A stretch of 64,000 nucleotides of DNA from Pantoea agglomerans NBRC 102470 (GCF_001598475.1 NZ_BCZA01000005.1:310001-374000); one strand, 5' to 3'. Counted from the first letter of the stretch, positions 48,185 through 63,021 are shown. Numbers and translations are program-made. Notes: generated by a model from the sequence alone, not told the origin.

Positions 48185-48202
48185 TGTCTCCGCTGAGCGA
48201 CA
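48185..48202. promoter_or_regulatory. GlrR box 1 upstream of glmY
   Basis: TGTC, 10 bases, GACA: a perfect match to the known GlrR motif TGTCN10GACA, centred about 120 bp upstream of the glmY start, a normal distance for an enhancer-type activator. Confidence 0.8.
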
Positions 48203-48247
48203 TGAAATCGCGCCGGAGAGGCGCCCATTAAAAATCAACGAGATAGA

Positions 48248-48265
48248 TGTCGCCAAAAAGAGACA
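48248..48265. promoter_or_regulatory. GlrR box 2 upstream of glmY
   Basis: A second perfect TGTCN10GACA, centred about 183 bp upstream of the glmY start, 63 bp from box 1 (six helical turns). Confidence 0.8.
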
Positions 48266-48305
48266 GTACGACATGCTCATTGTCGCCATTTGCCAACAGA
48301 GCCAC

Positions 48306-48343
48306 AAAAAAGAGCAGGAGGCACACTGGCCTCCTGCTCTTTT
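48306..48343 (-). terminator. Terminator after purL
   Basis: AGAGCAGGAGG and CCTCCTGCTCT form a perfect 11-bp stem with TTTTTT on the minus strand and TTT on the plus. Confidence 0.93.
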
Positions 48344-48355
48344 CAGCGGATTAAA

Positions 48356-51300
48356 TTAACCCAGCTGTCTGCGCGCATTGCGGAAAATACGCATCCACGG
48401 GCTGTCTTCGCCCCACTCTGCCGGATGCCAGGAGTTGCTGACGGTGCGGAACACCCGCTCCGGATGCGGCATCATGATAGTGACGCGACCACTTTCGTTG
48501 GTCACGGCAGTGATGCCGTTTGGTGAGCCATTCGGGTTAGCCGGATAGGTTTCTGTCACCTTGCCGAAGTTATCGACAAAGCGCAGTGCCACCAGCCCTT
48601 TCGACTCCAGCGCCGCCAGATGCGAAGCATCACGCACTTCAACAAAGCCTTCACCGTGCGAAACGGCGATGGGCATATGCGAACCGGCCATGCCGTCCAG
48701 CAACAGCGAGGGACTGGCGGCCACTTCTACCAGACTGAAGCGCGCTTCAAAGCGCTCAGACTGGTTACGCACAAAGCGCGGCCAGAGATCGCTGCCTGGG
48801 ATCAGTTCACGCAGATTAGACATCATCTGGCAGCCGTTGCAGACGCCCAGCGCCAGGGTTTGCGGACGATGGAAGAAGGTTTCGAACTCGTCACGCACGC
48901 GCGGATTAAACAGAATCGATTTCGCCCAGCCCTCACCGGCACCCAGCACATCGCCGTAGGAGAAGCCGCCACAGGCGACCAGCGCCTGGAACTCTTCCAG
49001 ACCGCGACTTCCGGCCAGCAGATCGCTCATATGAACGTCAATGGCGGTGAAACCTGCCCGATCAAAGGCGGCGGCCATCTCTACATGGGAGTTCACGCCC
49101 TGCTCACGCAGCACCGCGACCCTTGGACGTGCGCCAGTGGCGATCATCGGGGCAGCAACATCTTCCTGCGGATTAAATGTCAGATTAACGTTCAGGCCAG
49201 GATCGCTGTCGTTTTTCTTCGCTTCATGTTCCTGATCGGCACACGCCGGGTTGTCGCGCAGACGCTGCATCTGCCAGGTGGTTTCCGCCCACCAGGTACG
49301 CAACGTGTTGCGGCTTTCACTGTAGACCGCACTGTCACCAGAACGGATCACAAAGCGATCGCCCGGCTGCGCGCTGCCCAGCAGATGCGTCGAGTCGGCA
49401 AGGCCGTGATCCGCCAGGATCTGCTCAACCACGGCGCGATCGGCGGCGTTGATCTGAATCACCGCGCCCAGCTCCTCGGTAAACAGGGAGGCCAGCGCAT
49501 CGTTACCAAGCGAGGCGATGTCAACGTCGATGCCGCAGTGACCGGCAAACGCCATCTCGGCCAGCGTCACCAGCAGACCACCGTCGGAACGATCGTGGTA
49601 AGCCAGCAGTTTCTGCTCAGCCACCAGCGCCTGGATGGCATTGAAGAAGCCCGCCAGCTGAGCGGCATCGCGCACGTCGGCAGGTTTGTCGCCAAGCTGA
49701 CGGTAAACCTGCGACAGCGCGGTTGCGCCCAGCGTATTCGCGCCGTTGCCCAGATCGATCAGCAGCAGCAGGTTATCCTGATCGGCCTGCAGCTGTGGCG
49801 TGACGGTGCGACGGACATCTTCGACGCGGGCAAAAGCGGTAATCACCAGCGACAGCGGTGAGGTCATTTCGCGCTGTTCGCTGCCTTCCTGCCAGCGTGT
49901 TTTCATCGACATCGAATCTTTACCGACCGGGATGGTGATCCCCAGCGCCGGGCAAAGCTCTTCGCCGACCGCTTTCACCGCCGCATATAAACCGGCATCT
50001 TCACCCGGATGACCGGCTGCGGACATCCAGTTTGCGGAAAGCTTCACACGCTTCAGCGAACCAATATGGGTAGCCGCCAGGTTGGTCAGTGCTTCACCGA
50101 CGGCCAGACGACCCGATGCCGCGAAGTCCAGCAGCGCAACCGGTGAACGTTCGCCCAGGGCAAACGCTTCGCCGTGATAGCTGTCGAGGCTGGCGGTTGT
50201 CACTGCACAGTTGGCAACCGGGATCTGCCACGGTCCCACCATCTGGTCGCGCGCAACCATGCCGGTCACGCTGCGGTCACCGATGGTGATCAGGAAGGTT
50301 TTTTCCGCCACGGCAGGCAGATGCAGCACGCGATTCACCGCATCGACCAGCGTAATGCCGTCACGCTGCAGGGCAGTACCCTGTGTCTGCTGCGTCACCA
50401 CATCCCGCGTCATCTTCGGCGTTTTGCCCAGCAGGACATCAAGTGGCATATCGATCGGCTTGTTACCGAAATGACTATCTTCCAGGCTCAGGTGCAGCTC
50501 TTCGGTGGCTTCACCAATGACCGCGAACGGTGCGCGTTCGCGCTGGCAAATTGCCTCAAACTGCGCCAGCTGATCGGGTGCCACTGCCATCACATAACGT
50601 TCCTGTGATTCGTTACACCAGACCTCCAGCGGACTCATGCCTGGCTCATCACTCAGGATGTCACGCAGGTTAAACCGGCCGCCACGACCGCCATCGCTGA
50701 CCAGCTCCGGCATCGCATTGGAGAGGCCGCCAGCGCCCACGTCGTGGATAAACAGAATCGGGTTCTCATCACCCAGTTGCCAGCAGCGGTCGATCACTTC
50801 CTGACAACGGCGCTCCATCTCCGGGTTATCACGCTGTACCGAGGCAAAGTCGAGATCGGCATCAGACTGACCCGAGGCCATCGATGACGCCGCGCCGCCG
50901 CCCAGGCCGATGTTCATTGCCGGACCGCCCAGCACCACCAGCTTCGCGCCTACGGTGATTTCACCTTTCTGCACGTGATCGGCACGGATATTCCCGATGC
51001 CGCCCGCCAGCATAATCGGCTTATGGTAGCCACGCAGTTCAGTGCCGTTGTGGCTGGTGACCTGCTCTTCATAGGTACGGAAGTAACCATTCAGAGCCGG
51101 ACGACCAAATTCATTGTTAAATGCAGCGCCGCCCAGCGGGCCATCGGTCATGATTTCCAGCGCGCTGACGATGCGGGCCGGTTTGCCGAAGTCCTCTTCC
51201 CACGGCTGTTCAAAGCCTGGGATACGCAGGTTCGATACGGAAAAACCGACGAGGCCCGCTTTTGGCTTCGAACCCCTTCCGGTTGCGCCTTCATCACGGA

Positions 51301-52243
51301 TCTCACCACCGGAACCGGTCGCAGCACCAGGCCACGGCGAGATGGCCGTTGGATGGTTATGGGTTTCCACCTTCATCAGGATGTGTGCGGCTTCCTGATG
51401 CCAGCGGTATTCGCTCTCTCCGGCGTCAGCAAAGAAGCGGCCAACCTCTGAGCCTTCCATCACGGCGGCGTTATCTTTGTAAGCAGAGAGCACGTAGTCC
51501 GGCGTCTGCTCCATGGTGTTTTTGATCATCTTAAACAGCGACTTTGGCTGTTTCTCGCCGTCGATAATCCAGTCGGCGTTGAAGATCTTGTGACGACAGT
51601 GCTCAGAGTTCGCCTGCGCAAACATGTAGAGTTCAATGTCGTTGGGATTGCGGCCCAGTGCGGTAAACGCCGCCACCAGATAGTCGATTTCATCGTCGGC
51701 CAGCGCCAGACCCAGTGAGATATTCGCCTGAACCAGCGCCTGACGGCCCTCACCCAGCAGATCGACACTTTTCACCGGCTGTGGCGTGTGATGCGCGAAC
51801 AGCTGTTCAGCCTGCGCCAGATCGCCGAAGACCGTTTCCATCATCCGATCGTGCAGCAGTGTGCCCAGCGTTTGCCACTGCGCTTCCGTCAGTTGTGGGG
51901 CATGCACATAAAAGGCCAGGCCGCGCTCCAGGCGACGTACCTGCGGCAGGCCGCAGTTGTGGGCAATGTCCGTGGCTTTGGATGACCAGGGCGAAATGGT
52001 GCCGGGACGAGGCGTCACCAGCAGCAGACGCCCCTGTGGGGCATGTTCAGCGAGAGAGGGACCATATTTCAGCAGGCGCTGCAGACGGCTCTGTTCGTCA
52101 GCGCTTAAGGGCGTGCTGACATCAGCAAAATGGATGTACTCAGCGTAAATATCACTCACCGGCAGATGAGCGTCCTGAAAGCGGGTCAGCAGTTTGTTTA
52201 CACGAAATGCCGACAGGGCGGGCGAACCACGCAGAATTTCCAT
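48356..52243 (-). CDS. purL: Phosphoribosylformylglycinamidine synthase
   Basis: It converts FGAR to FGAM with ATP and glutamine, the fourth step of purine synthesis. It has 1295 residues from ATG 52243, which gives [14 protein letters not shown] as in E. coli; the longer frame crosses the promoter. It has the N-terminal PurS-like domain, two AIRS-type halves ([28 protein letters not shown] near 295) and a C-terminal glutaminase with nucleophile Cys in LGVCNGCQM near 1135 and HGEG. A TATAAT and a PurR-like site lie upstream. Confidence 0.98.
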   Translation of the reverse strand: MEILRGSPALSAFRVNKLLTRFQDAHLPVSDIYAEYIHFADVSTPLSADEQSRLQRLLKYGPSLAEHAPQGRLLLVTPRPGTISPWSSKATDIAHNCGLPQVRRLERGLAFYVHAPQLTEAQWQTLGTLLHDRMMETVFGDLAQAEQLFAHHTPQPVKSVDLLGEGRQALVQANISLGLALADDEIDYLVAAFTALGRNPNDIELYMFAQANSEHCRHKIFNADWIIDGEKQPKSLFKMIKNTMEQTPDYVLSAYKDNAAVMEGSEVGRFFADAGESEYRWHQEAAHILMKVETHNHPTAISPWPGAATGSGGEIRDEGATGRGSKPKAGLVGFSVSNLRIPGFEQPWEEDFGKPARIVSALEIMTDGPLGGAAFNNEFGRPALNGYFRTYEEQVTSHNGTELRGYHKPIMLAGGIGNIRADHVQKGEITVGAKLVVLGGPAMNIGLGGGAASSMASGQSDADLDFASVQRDNPEMERRCQEVIDRCWQLGDENPILFIHDVGAGGLSNAMPELVSDGGRGGRFNLRDILSDEPGMSPLEVWCNESQERYVMAVAPDQLAQFEAICQRERAPFAVIGEATEELHLSLEDSHFGNKPIDMPLDVLLGKTPKMTRDVVTQQTQGTALQRDGITLVDAVNRVLHLPAVAEKTFLITIGDRSVTGMVARDQMVGPWQIPVANCAVTTASLDSYHGEAFALGERSPVALLDFAASGRLAVGEALTNLAATHIGSLKRVKLSANWMSAAGHPGEDAGLYAAVKAVGEELCPALGITIPVGKDSMSMKTRWQEGSEQREMTSPLSLVITAFARVEDVRRTVTPQLQADQDNLLLLIDLGNGANTLGATALSQVYRQLGDKPADVRDAAQLAGFFNAIQALVAEQKLLAYHDRSDGGLLVTLAEMAFAGHCGIDVDIASLGNDALASLFTEELGAVIQINAADRAVVEQILADHGLADSTHLLGSAQPGDRFVIRSGDSAVYSESRNTLRTWWAETTWQMQRLRDNPACADQEHEAKKNDSDPGLNVNLTFNPQEDVAAPMIATGARPRVAVLREQGVNSHVEMAAAFDRAGFTAIDVHMSDLLAGSRGLEEFQALVACGGFSYGDVLGAGEGWAKSILFNPRVRDEFETFFHRPQTLALGVCNGCQMMSNLRELIPGSDLWPRFVRNQSERFEARFSLVEVAASPSLLLDGMAGSHMPIAVSHGEGFVEVRDASHLAALESKGLVALRFVDNFGKVTETYPANPNGSPNGITAVTNESGRVTIMMPHPERVFRTVSNSWHPAEWGEDSPWMRIFRNARRQLG

Positions 52244-52307
52244 TAATAAATCTCTCGTCAGGGCGCCGGGCGACGCTTCATTGGGCGCAACAGGGAAAAC
52301 GGGGCGT

Positions 52308-52346
52308 ATTATAGAGAAAGCGACCTCGCGACGAAACCGTTTGCGC
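52308..52346 (-). promoter_or_regulatory. purL promoter with PurR-like operator
   Basis: Minus-strand TATAAT is at 52313-52308. ACGAAACCGTTTGCGC at 52331-52346 matches the PurR consensus (as its complement) with one mismatch and overlaps the expected -35. purL is a PurR target in E. coli. Confidence 0.75.
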
Positions 52347-52510
52347 ACAATTTTTGGCGACCCGGATTTGCCTGAATTTTGCGCAAAAGCTGCTATAAAA
52401 GTTGCTCAGCGTGATTTTGTTGCGCAAAATGCCCCTCGCTCTGGGAGTTCAAAGAAGACAAATACTGCCTTTAAAAGACAGAGGCCTTAGAGCCAGCGAG
52501 AGATAACTAT

Positions 52511-54498
<1,988 letters not shown>

Positions 54499-54528
54499 TT
54501 ATAGCGGTCTCACCGATCCTTTAGAAAC

Positions 54529-55167
54529 TTATTCCAGCTGTTGCAGCTCACCTGCGGGTGTTACGCGCCAGCGATGCTGACAGAAAAACAGCAGCGGGTT
54601 GTCCTGTTTGCTGTCGCTATAGCCGCTGTAGAGCTGTAGCGGCGTGCCGATTTTCTCTTCAAGCTGTGCCACTTTCTCATGGCCGAGGCAGCGCATTGCC
54701 AGTACCCGCCCGCCCCAGCCGCGCTGCATCTGACTGGCAATCAGCTTCACGCGTGGCAGAAACGCGGAGTCGTAATAGACCTGCTCCACCAGAGACTGTG
54801 GCGATCCGGTGATGAGCCAGACGTCAGCATCATCACTGCCGAGATAATCGGTCAGGCGCTGCTGAACCACCGGAAAGGCTTTGACGCGCAGGCGAAACCA
54901 CTGCGCAAATTCGGCTTCGAGTTGCAGCAGCGTCCGCTCAGAACGGCCAAAAGTAATAGACCAGAGCAGCAGGCTCATGGGCCAGCGTGCCGCCCGGCCT
55001 TTAAACAGCAAGCCGATACCCACTACCGGCAATAACGGCACCACCAGCAGCAGATTAAGCGGGCGGCGACGCAGCAGATAGCGCATAAAAGTGCCGAACA
55101 TGTCCTGCTGGTGCAAAGTGCCATCCAGGTCAAAAAATACGACGCGACGTTGTGTTCCCCTGGTCAA
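54529..55167 (-). CDS. pgpC: Phosphatidylglycerophosphatase C
   Basis: An HAD-superfamily membrane phosphatase that dephosphorylates phosphatidylglycerophosphate to phosphatidylglycerol. It has 212 residues. The start is TTG 55167, six bases behind AAGGAGA; the open frame further upstream has no ribosome-binding site. The nucleophile motif is FFDLDGTLH, motif II is LITGSPQ and the late motif is SGYSDSKQDNPLL. A hydrophobic segment (about 35-60) anchors it in the inner membrane. E. coli PgpC (YfhB) is 211 residues. Confidence 0.94.
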   Translation of the reverse strand: MTRGTQRRVVFFDLDGTLHQQDMFGTFMRYLLRRRPLNLLLVVPLLPVVGIGLLFKGRAARWPMSLLLWSITFGRSERTLLQLEAEFAQWFRLRVKAFPVVQQRLTDYLGSDDADVWLITGSPQSLVEQVYYDSAFLPRVKLIASQMQRGWGGRVLAMRCLGHEKVAQLEEKIGTPLQLYSGYSDSKQDNPLLFFCQHRWRVTPAGELQQLE

Positions 55168-55321
55168 ACAACTCTCCTTCAGGCTGATTCTGGAATGATA
55201 AAGAGTAGTGTAGCCATCATCAGGCGCTACGGCGATGACTGTCATTTTTAATTCCGATGACTACAATGCCTGATGAATAGTTTATTCTTCACAGATTATC
55301 CCTGAATTACGAGGATTGGGC

Positions 55322-56161
55322 ATGAGTTCATTGCTGCGCATTCGCCAGCTTTATCCACGTCTGGCATTGAACGAGCGTCGGCTGGCTGATTTTTTACTGT
55401 CGCAACCCGATCGGGCGCGCCACCTGAGTTCGCAAAAGCTGGCGGAAGAGTCTGGCGTCAGCCAGTCGAGCGTGGTGAAGTTTGCTCAGAAACTGGGATA
55501 CAAAGGCTTTCCGGCGCTTAAGCTGGCTCTGAGTGAGTCACTGGCGGACAAAGATGCCATTACCGTGCATAACCATATCCTCAGCGACGATCCCCTTAAA
55601 ATGGTGGGTGAGAAGCTGCTGACGGAGAAACTCTCGGCGATCCGCGCCACGCTGGATATCAACAGTGAAGAGAAGCTCAACGATGTGTTGCAGCTGCTGA
55701 AAAATGCCCGGCGTATTTTACTGGTAGGCATCGGCGCTTCGGGTCTGGTGGCAAAGGACTTCTCCTGGAAGCTGATGAAGATTGGCATCAATGCGGTGGC
55801 GGAGCAGGATATGCACGCCCTGCTGGCCAGCGTGCAGGCGATGGGGCCAGGCGATGTGCTGCTCGCCATCTCTTACACCGGTGAACGACGGGAGATCAAT
55901 CTGGCCGCGCAGGAGGCGGTTCAGGTGGGCGCCGATGTGGTGGCCTTTACCGGTTTTACGCCGAATACGCTGCAGCAGAGCGCCAGTTACTGTCTCTATA
56001 CGGTGGCGGAAGAGCAGAGTACCCGCAGCGCGGCCATCTCCTCGACCACGGCGCAGCTGGCCCTGACCGATCTGCTGTTTATGGCACTGGTGCAAAACGA
56101 TCCGGAACGCGCGTCCAGTCATATTCGCCACAGCGAAGCGCTGGTGAAAAAGCTGGTCTGA
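55322..56161 (+). CDS. yfhH: MurR/RpiR family transcriptional regulator YfhH
   Basis: A 279-residue regulator with N-terminal RpiR-type HTH (about 1-77, LSSQKLAEESGVSQSSVVKFAQKLGYKGFP) and a SIS phosphosugar-binding domain (about 120-255, VGIGASGLVAKDF). ATG 55322 lies behind GAGGATTGG. It is close to E. coli YfhH, whose ligand and targets are not established. The place between pgpC and yfhL is conserved. Confidence 0.93.
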   Translation: MSSLLRIRQLYPRLALNERRLADFLLSQPDRARHLSSQKLAEESGVSQSSVVKFAQKLGYKGFPALKLALSESLADKDAITVHNHILSDDPLKMVGEKLLTEKLSAIRATLDINSEEKLNDVLQLLKNARRILLVGIGASGLVAKDFSWKLMKIGINAVAEQDMHALLASVQAMGPGDVLLAISYTGERREINLAAQEAVQVGADVVAFTGFTPNTLQQSASYCLYTVAEEQSTRSAAISSTTAQLALTDLLFMALVQNDPERASSHIRHSEALVKKLV

Positions 56162-56175
56162 TCAGCGGCAGCGCG

Positions 56176-56841
<666 letters not shown>

Positions 56842-56842
<1 letters not shown>

Positions 56843-57573
56843 CAGCGACGGGCTTCACGCAGCAGCTGCTTCATCTCTTTGACCGCATCCGGCAGACCAC
56901 TCATCACCGCACGACCAATAATCGCATGGCCGATATTCAGCTCATGCATTTCCGGCAGCGCCGCAATCGGCAGCACGTTGTGATAGGTCAGACCGTGACC
57001 GGCATTGACCTTCAGTCCCAGGCTGGCGGCAAAGGTCGCGGCGTGACGGATACGCGCCAGCTCAGCGTCACGCGCCAGTCCCTCTGGTGCTTCGGCGTAA
57101 GCGCCGGTATGGATTTCGATGTAAGGCGCGCCGCTGGCCACGGCCGCTTCAATCTGACGGTGATCGGCATCGATAAACAGCGAAACCAGAATGCCTGCGT
57201 CACTCAGCAGTCGTACGGCCGCGTTCATCTTCTCCTGCTGCCCCGCCACATCCAGCCCGCCTTCAGTGGTCACTTCCTGACGCTTTTCCGGCACCAGACA
57301 GCAGAAATGGGGCTGGATATCACAGGCGATGCCGATCATCTCATCGGTGACCGCCATCTCCAGATTCATCCGCGTCTGGATGGTGTCACGCAGGATACGC
57401 ACGTCGCGATCAGTGATGTGACGGCGATCTTCGCGCAGGTGCACAGTAATACCGTCTGCGCCCGCCTGCTCGGCGATAAACGCCGCCTGCACCGGATCGG
57501 GATAGTTTGTCCCACGGGCGTTACGCACCGTAGCAATGTGATCGATATTGACGCCTAACAGCAACTCAGCCAT
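56842..57573 (-). CDS. pdxJ: Pyridoxine 5'-phosphate synthase
   Basis: It condenses 1-deoxyxylulose 5-phosphate and 3-amino-2-oxopropyl phosphate to PNP in the DXP-dependent vitamin B6 route. It has 243 residues from ATG 57573 behind GAGGAT. TIM-barrel features include [15 protein letters not shown] and [14 protein letters not shown] produced here serves glyA, iscS and others. It is followed by acpS with a one-base overlap. Confidence 0.97.
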
Positions 57574-57645
57574 GACCATCCTCACTTCTTTTTCATCGTG
57601 ATGTTGAGTGTACCGCGCAAAGTTAAACAGGCGGTACGACCCGCG

Positions 57646-58374
57646 CTATTCTTCTGCCTGTTCAGGCTTTTTCTTCGGGATAAACTGGCGGAACAGCTCC
57701 TGACTCTTCAGCGGCTTGCCACCAAGATAGGGCTTCAGGGCGATGCGGGTAAACCGCTTCGCGGCGCGCAGAGTGTCGGCATCGGGAAACTCTCGCTCGC
57801 ACAGGGCGCGCAATTCGCGGCCGGTAAAGCTGCGCTGATTGACCACCAGGCTGGCAATAAAGCCGCGCTCTTCGCGGTAGCTGTACGTCATGTTGTCGCT
57901 GACCGGCTCGCCGCTGCCGGCGCAGTGCAGGAAATCGACGCCATAACCCAGGTGACCGAGCAGCGCCAGTTCAAAACGTCGCAGTGCCGGTTCGGGCTTG
58001 CCGTGCGTTGAGGCTAATGCCTGAAGGCAGTTGAGATAGTCGAAGAAGAGTTCTGAGAAGGGGAATTCCTGCTGCAATACGCGAGAGACCAGCTCATTGA
58101 CATAGAGACCGCAGTAGAGCGTGATGCCGCTGAGCGGTAAGGCCAGCGACACCGCTTCGGCATTGCGCAGGGTTTTGACTTCCCCGCGCCCGCTCCAGCG
58201 AACCAGCAGCGGGGTAAAAGGCTGTAACGCCCCCTTCAGCTGCGAGCGCCGCGAACGTGCGCCCTTGGCCAGAACCCGCACCCGCCCTTCACTTTCGCTG
58301 AACAGGTCGAGCAGCAGACTGGTTTCGCTGAAGGGGCGACTATGCAGCACAAAGGCGCGTTGCCAGCCTTCCAT
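57646..58374 (-). CDS. recO: DNA repair protein RecO
   Basis: It loads RecA on SSB-coated gaps together with RecR. It is 242 residues as in E. coli, from ATG 58374 ([19 protein letters not shown]). An N-terminal OB fold is followed by a helical domain. The zinc-binding cysteines of other phyla are not evident, as in enterobacterial RecO. It lies 4 bp after era. Confidence 0.96.
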   Translation of the reverse strand: MEGWQRAFVLHSRPFSETSLLLDLFSESEGRVRVLAKGARSRRSQLKGALQPFTPLLVRWSGRGEVKTLRNAEAVSLALPLSGITLYCGLYVNELVSRVLQQEFPFSELFFDYLNCLQALASTHGKPEPALRRFELALLGHLGYGVDFLHCAGSGEPVSDNMTYSYREERGFIASLVVNQRSFTGRELRALCEREFPDADTLRAAKRFTRIALKPYLGGKPLKSQELFRQFIPKKKPEQAEE

Positions 58375-58378
58375 TGAA

Positions 58379-59284
58379 TCAGAGATCGTCTGTATAACCC
58401 AGGCTGCGCAGCGCACGTTCGTCATCTGCCCAGCCGGATTTCACTTTCACCCACAGTTCGAGATGCACTTTCGCTTCGAACATCTCTTCCATGTCTCTGC
58501 GCGCTTCTGTTCCGATGACTTTGATTTTGGCACCTTTGTTGCCAATCACCATCTTCTTCTGCCCTTCGCGCTCAACCAGAATCAGACCGTGAATGTCGTA
58601 ACCGCCACGTTCGTTGGTGACGAAGCGCTCGATCTCAACCGTAACGGAGTAAGGCAGTTCAGCACCCAGGAAGCGCATCAGTTTTTCACGGATCATCTCT
58701 GACGCCATGAAACGCTGTGAGCGGTCGGTGATGTAATCTTCCGGGAAGTGATGATCGGCCTGCGGCAGATGCTTGCGGGTAATCGCCGCAATGGTATCGA
58801 CGTTTTTGCCGCTCTCAGCAGAAATAGGCACGATATCGAGGAAGTTCATCTGCTGGCTCAGGAACTGCAGATGCGGCAGCAGAATGCTTTTATCCTGGAT
58901 GTTATCGACCTTATTGATCGCCAGCACCACCGGCACTTTATTGTCGCGCAGTTTGCCCAATACCATCTCATCATCGGGCGTCCAGCGGGTGCCTTCAACC
59001 ACGAAGATCACCAGTTCTACGTCGCCAATGGAACTGCTGGCTGCGCGGTTCATCAGACGGTTAATAGCGCGCTTCTCTTCCATGTGCAGACCCGGGGTAT
59101 CGACGTAGATCGCCTGATATTCGCCTTCGGTATGAATGCCCATGATGCGGTGGCGCGTGGTTTGCGGCTTACGCGAGGTGATCGACACCTTCTGCCCCAG
59201 CAACTGGTTCAGTAAGGTGGATTTACCGACGTTTGGTCGGCCAACAATCGCGACAAAGCCGCAATAAGTAACGTTTTCGCTCAT
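58379..59284 (-). CDS. era: GTPase Era
   Basis: A 301-residue essential GTPase that binds 16S rRNA and aids 30S maturation. G1 is GRPNVGKST near 15, G3 DTPGLH, G4 NKVD, and the C-terminal KH domain has [13 protein letters not shown]. In E. coli the rnc and era genes overlap; here 141 bp containing a palindrome separate them. Confidence 0.97.
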   Translation of the reverse strand: MSENVTYCGFVAIVGRPNVGKSTLLNQLLGQKVSITSRKPQTTRHRIMGIHTEGEYQAIYVDTPGLHMEEKRAINRLMNRAASSSIGDVELVIFVVEGTRWTPDDEMVLGKLRDNKVPVVLAINKVDNIQDKSILLPHLQFLSQQMNFLDIVPISAESGKNVDTIAAITRKHLPQADHHFPEDYITDRSQRFMASEMIREKLMRFLGAELPYSVTVEIERFVTNERGGYDIHGLILVEREGQKKMVIGNKGAKIKVIGTEARRDMEEMFEAKVHLELWVKVKSGWADDERALRSLGYTDDL

Positions 59285-59391
59285 TCGAGTCCTGAATTGT
59301 TCAGCGCCTGATGCGGCGCCGAAAGAGTGCTATTTGAGTCATGTGTCATTCAGCGTCTTCTGACGCCGGGATAGAGTGTCAGGTTAATGGT

Positions 59392-59411
59392 CAGTGCCGG
59401 TTCCGGCACTG
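59392..59411. repeat. Palindrome in the rnc-era spacer
   Basis: CAGTGCCGG and CCGGCACTG with two bases between form a nearly perfect 20-bp dyad, 15 bp after the rnc stop. There is no T-run. It may stabilise the rnc 3' end or be an RNA processing site. Confidence 0.55.
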
Positions 59412-59425
59412 TCATCCCGACAGAT

Positions 59426-60220
<795 letters not shown>

Positions 60221-60237
60221 TTAATCAGACAATAATG

Positions 60238-61212
60238 TTAGTGGATACCACCGATGCGACTGAATCGCACGCCGGTTGGCCACTGGCCTTCTTGTTTCTC
60301 AAAGCTCATCCAGATAGCGACCGCTTTACCGACCAGATTACGCTCCGGGACAAAGCCCCAGTAGCGGCTGTCGGCGCTGTTATCACGGTTGTCGCCCATC
60401 ATGAAGTATTGCCCTTTCGGCACGACCCAGCTCGCCTGCGGCTGACCCGGCTGCTGATAATACATGCCTGCCTGACTCTGCGCTTCGTTTACCAGCAGAA
60501 TGTCATGCGTCACGTTACCGATTGTCTCTTTGCGGGTTCCCAGGCGCAAACCACCGCGCAGGGTATCGCCCTGCGGCACCTGATAAAAACCGTTGCCGGT
60601 TTCGTTGCCATCAAAGCCGCTAAAGGTCTGAACAAAGTTGCTTGGCTCAACGTCGGTGTAAGTTACCGCTAACGCTGTGTCGCAGGCTTTATCATCGGAG
60701 CAGGTCGGTTTCACCGTCAGCGTTTTGCTGTAAGGATCATAAATGACTTTGTCGCCCGGCAGGCCGATCACGCGCTTAATGTAATCCAGGCTCGGATCTT
60801 TCGGGTATTTAAATACCGCGATATCGCCGCGCTTCGGCTGACCGGTTGGGATCAGCGTCGTCTGGGTGATCGGATCCTTGATGCCGTAAGCAAACTTCTC
60901 CACCAGGATAAAGTCACCAATCAACAGCGTCGGCATCATCGAGCCAGAGGGAATCTGAAATGGTTCGTAGATAAACGAACGCACGATGAAAACCACAGCC
61001 AGCACCGGGAACACGGATGCGGTCGTTTCAACCCAGCCTGGCTTTGCAGCGACCTTCGCCAGCGTTTTGCTGTCGAGCGCGTTACCGGTCTGGGCCTGAG
61101 CCTCAGCCTGTTTCGCGCGACGCGCGGGTGCCCATTTAAAACGATCAATTACCCATACGATGCCAGTAATCAGCGTCGCTATCGCCAGAATCAGGGCGAA
61201 CATATTAGCCAT
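60238..61212 (-). CDS. lepB: Signal peptidase I
   Basis: It cleaves signal peptides of exported proteins at the periplasmic face. It is 324 residues, as in E. coli. Two N-terminal helices (about 4-22 and 62-78) flank a basic cytosolic loop. The catalytic Ser91 lies in PSGSMMPTL and Lys146 in YIKRVIGLPGD; GDNRDNSADSRYWG is the conserved late motif. It lies 9 bp after lepA. Confidence 0.98.
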   Translation of the reverse strand: MANMFALILAIATLITGIVWVIDRFKWAPARRAKQAEAQAQTGNALDSKTLAKVAAKPGWVETTASVFPVLAVVFIVRSFIYEPFQIPSGSMMPTLLIGDFILVEKFAYGIKDPITQTTLIPTGQPKRGDIAVFKYPKDPSLDYIKRVIGLPGDKVIYDPYSKTLTVKPTCSDDKACDTALAVTYTDVEPSNFVQTFSGFDGNETGNGFYQVPQGDTLRGGLRLGTRKETIGNVTHDILLVNEAQSQAGMYYQQPGQPQASWVVPKGQYFMMGDNRDNSADSRYWGFVPERNLVGKAVAIWMSFEKQEGQWPTGVRFSRIGGIH

Positions 61213-61221
61213 TGGAAATCC

Positions 61222-63021
61222 TTATTTGCTGTCCTTACCGACATGCAGAATGGCGAGGAACGCTTCCTGTGGCAGCTCAACGTTACCAACCTGCTTCATT
61301 CGCTTCTTACCATCTTTCTGCTTCTGCAACAGTTTCTTCTTACGGCTGACGTCACCGCCATAACACTTGGCAAGAACGTTTTTACGCAGCTGTTTCACCG
61401 TTGAACGCGCGATAATGTGGTTGCCGATGGCAGCCTGAATCGCAATATCAAACTGCTGACGCGGGATGAGCTCTTTCATTTTCTCAACCAGATCGCGTCC
61501 GCGATAAGGCGCGTTGTCACGGTGGGTAATCAGCGCCAGCGCATCCACACGCTCAGAGTTAATCAGTACGTCGACGCGTACCATGTCTGAAGGCTGGAAA
61601 CGTTTAAAGTTGTAATCCAGCGAGGCATAACCGCGCGAGGTTGATTTCAGACGGTCAAAGAAGTCGAGTACCACTTCAGCCATCGGAATTTCGTAAGTCA
61701 GTGCCACCTGATTGCCGTGGTAAACCATGTTGGTCTGCACGCCACGCTTCTCAATACAGAGCGTGATGACGTTGCCCAGATACTCCTGCGGCAGCAGCAT
61801 GTGACATTCGGCAATCGGTTCACGCAGCTCTTCGATATTGTTCAGTGCCGGCAGCTTGGATGGGCTGTCGACATGAACGATTTCGCCGCTGGTGGTCACG
61901 ACTTCATACACCACCGTCGGTGCGGTAGTGATCAGATCGAGATCGTATTCGCGCTCCAGACGCTCCTGGATGATCTCCATGTGCAGCAGACCGAGGAAGC
62001 CGCAGCGGAAACCAAAGCCCAGCGCCGTTGAGCTTTCTGGCTCATAGAACAGCGAGGCGTCGTTCAGGCTCAGTTTACCGAGCGCATCACGGAACGCTTC
62101 ATAGTCGTCAGAGCTGATTGGGAACAGACCGGCGTAAACCTGTGGCTTCACTTTTTTAAAACCTGGCAGCGCTTTGTCTGCCGGGTTACGTGCGGTAGTC
62201 AGCGTATCGCCCACGGGTGCGCCGAGGATATCTTTAATGGCGCAGACCAGCCAGCCTACTTCACCGCAGTTCAGCTCATTACGATCAACCCGTTTCGGGG
62301 TGAAGATACCCAGGCGGTCAGCGTTATAAACCTGACCAGTGCTCAGGACTTTGATCTTGTCGCCTTTGCGCATGGTGCCGTTTTTCACGCGCACCAGGGA
62401 AACAACACCCAGGTAGTTATCGAACCAGGAGTCGATAATCAGTGCCTGCAGCGGCGCTTCCGGATCGCCTTCTGGCGGCGGAATATCGCGCACTAAGCGT
62501 TCCAGCACTTCCGGAACGCCGACGCCGGTTTTGGCTGAGCAGCGCACCGCGTCAGTTGCATCAATGCCGACGATATCTTCAATTTCCTGCGCGGCGCGAT
62601 CGGGATCGGCAGCGGGCAGGTCAATTTTGTTCAGAACCGGCACCACTTCCAGATCCATCTCCATCGCGGTGTAGCAGTTCGCCAGTGTCTGCGCTTCAAC
62701 ACCCTGACCGGCATCCACCACCAGCAGCGCACCTTCGCAGGCGGCCAGTGAGCGGGAAACTTCATAAGAGAAGTCTACATGTCCTGGGGTATCGATGAAA
62801 TTGAGCTGGTAAGTTTGGCCGTCTTTCGCGTGGTAATCGAGTGTGACGCTCTGTGCTTTGATGGTGATGCCACGCTCGCGCTCCAGATCCATAGAGTCAA
62901 GAACCTGCGCAGCCATTTCACGAGCGGTGAGGCCGCCGCAAATCTGAATCAGGCGGTCAGAGAGCGTAGATTTGCCATGGTCGATATGAGCGATGATGGA
63001 GAAATTTCTTATGTGCTTCAT
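61222..63021 (-). CDS. lepA: Elongation factor 4 (LepA)
   Basis: A 599-residue translational GTPase that affects initiation and 30S biogenesis. G1 is AHIDHGKST near 10-18, G3 DTPGHVDF, G4 NKID. The EF-G-like domains follow and the unique C-terminal domain ends [24 protein letters not shown]. First gene of lepA-lepB, with 218 bp to rseC upstream. Confidence 0.98.
   Translation of the reverse strand: MKHIRNFSIIAHIDHGKSTLSDRLIQICGGLTAREMAAQVLDSMDLERERGITIKAQSVTLDYHAKDGQTYQLNFIDTPGHVDFSYEVSRSLAACEGALLVVDAGQGVEAQTLANCYTAMEMDLEVVPVLNKIDLPAADPDRAAQEIEDIVGIDATDAVRCSAKTGVGVPEVLERLVRDIPPPEGDPEAPLQALIIDSWFDNYLGVVSLVRVKNGTMRKGDKIKVLSTGQVYNADRLGIFTPKRVDRNELNCGEVGWLVCAIKDILGAPVGDTLTTARNPADKALPGFKKVKPQVYAGLFPISSDDYEAFRDALGKLSLNDASLFYEPESSTALGFGFRCGFLGLLHMEIIQERLEREYDLDLITTAPTVVYEVVTTSGEIVHVDSPSKLPALNNIEELREPIAECHMLLPQEYLGNVITLCIEKRGVQTNMVYHGNQVALTYEIPMAEVVLDFFDRLKSTSRGYASLDYNFKRFQPSDMVRVDVLINSERVDALALITHRDNAPYRGRDLVEKMKELIPRQQFDIAIQAAIGNHIIARSTVKQLRKNVLAKCYGGDVSRKKKLLQKQKDGKKRMKQVGNVELPQEAFLAILHVGKDSK

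Larger units (their letters stand above)
47777..48355. other. glmY intergenic region between purL and glrK
   Basis: 579 bases with no protein gene. It holds, in minus-strand order, the purL terminator, two GlrR boxes, the sigma-54/sigma-70 promoter, the glmY RNA gene and its terminator, then a short imperfect direct repeat (GCGGAAGAAAGG twice, 47826-47854) ahead of glrK. Confidence 0.85.

Noticed and set aside
48270-48284. Possible third GlrR box (GACA-N7-TGTC)
   Set aside because: Orientation and spacing of the half-sites differ from TGTCN10GACA.
49000-50700. Long plus-strand frames inside purL (one over 400 codons) and similar antisense frames in guaA, ispG and pbpC
   Set aside because: They lie opposite strongly conserved genes, have no start signals and no recognisable domains; typical shadows of GC-rich coding sequence.
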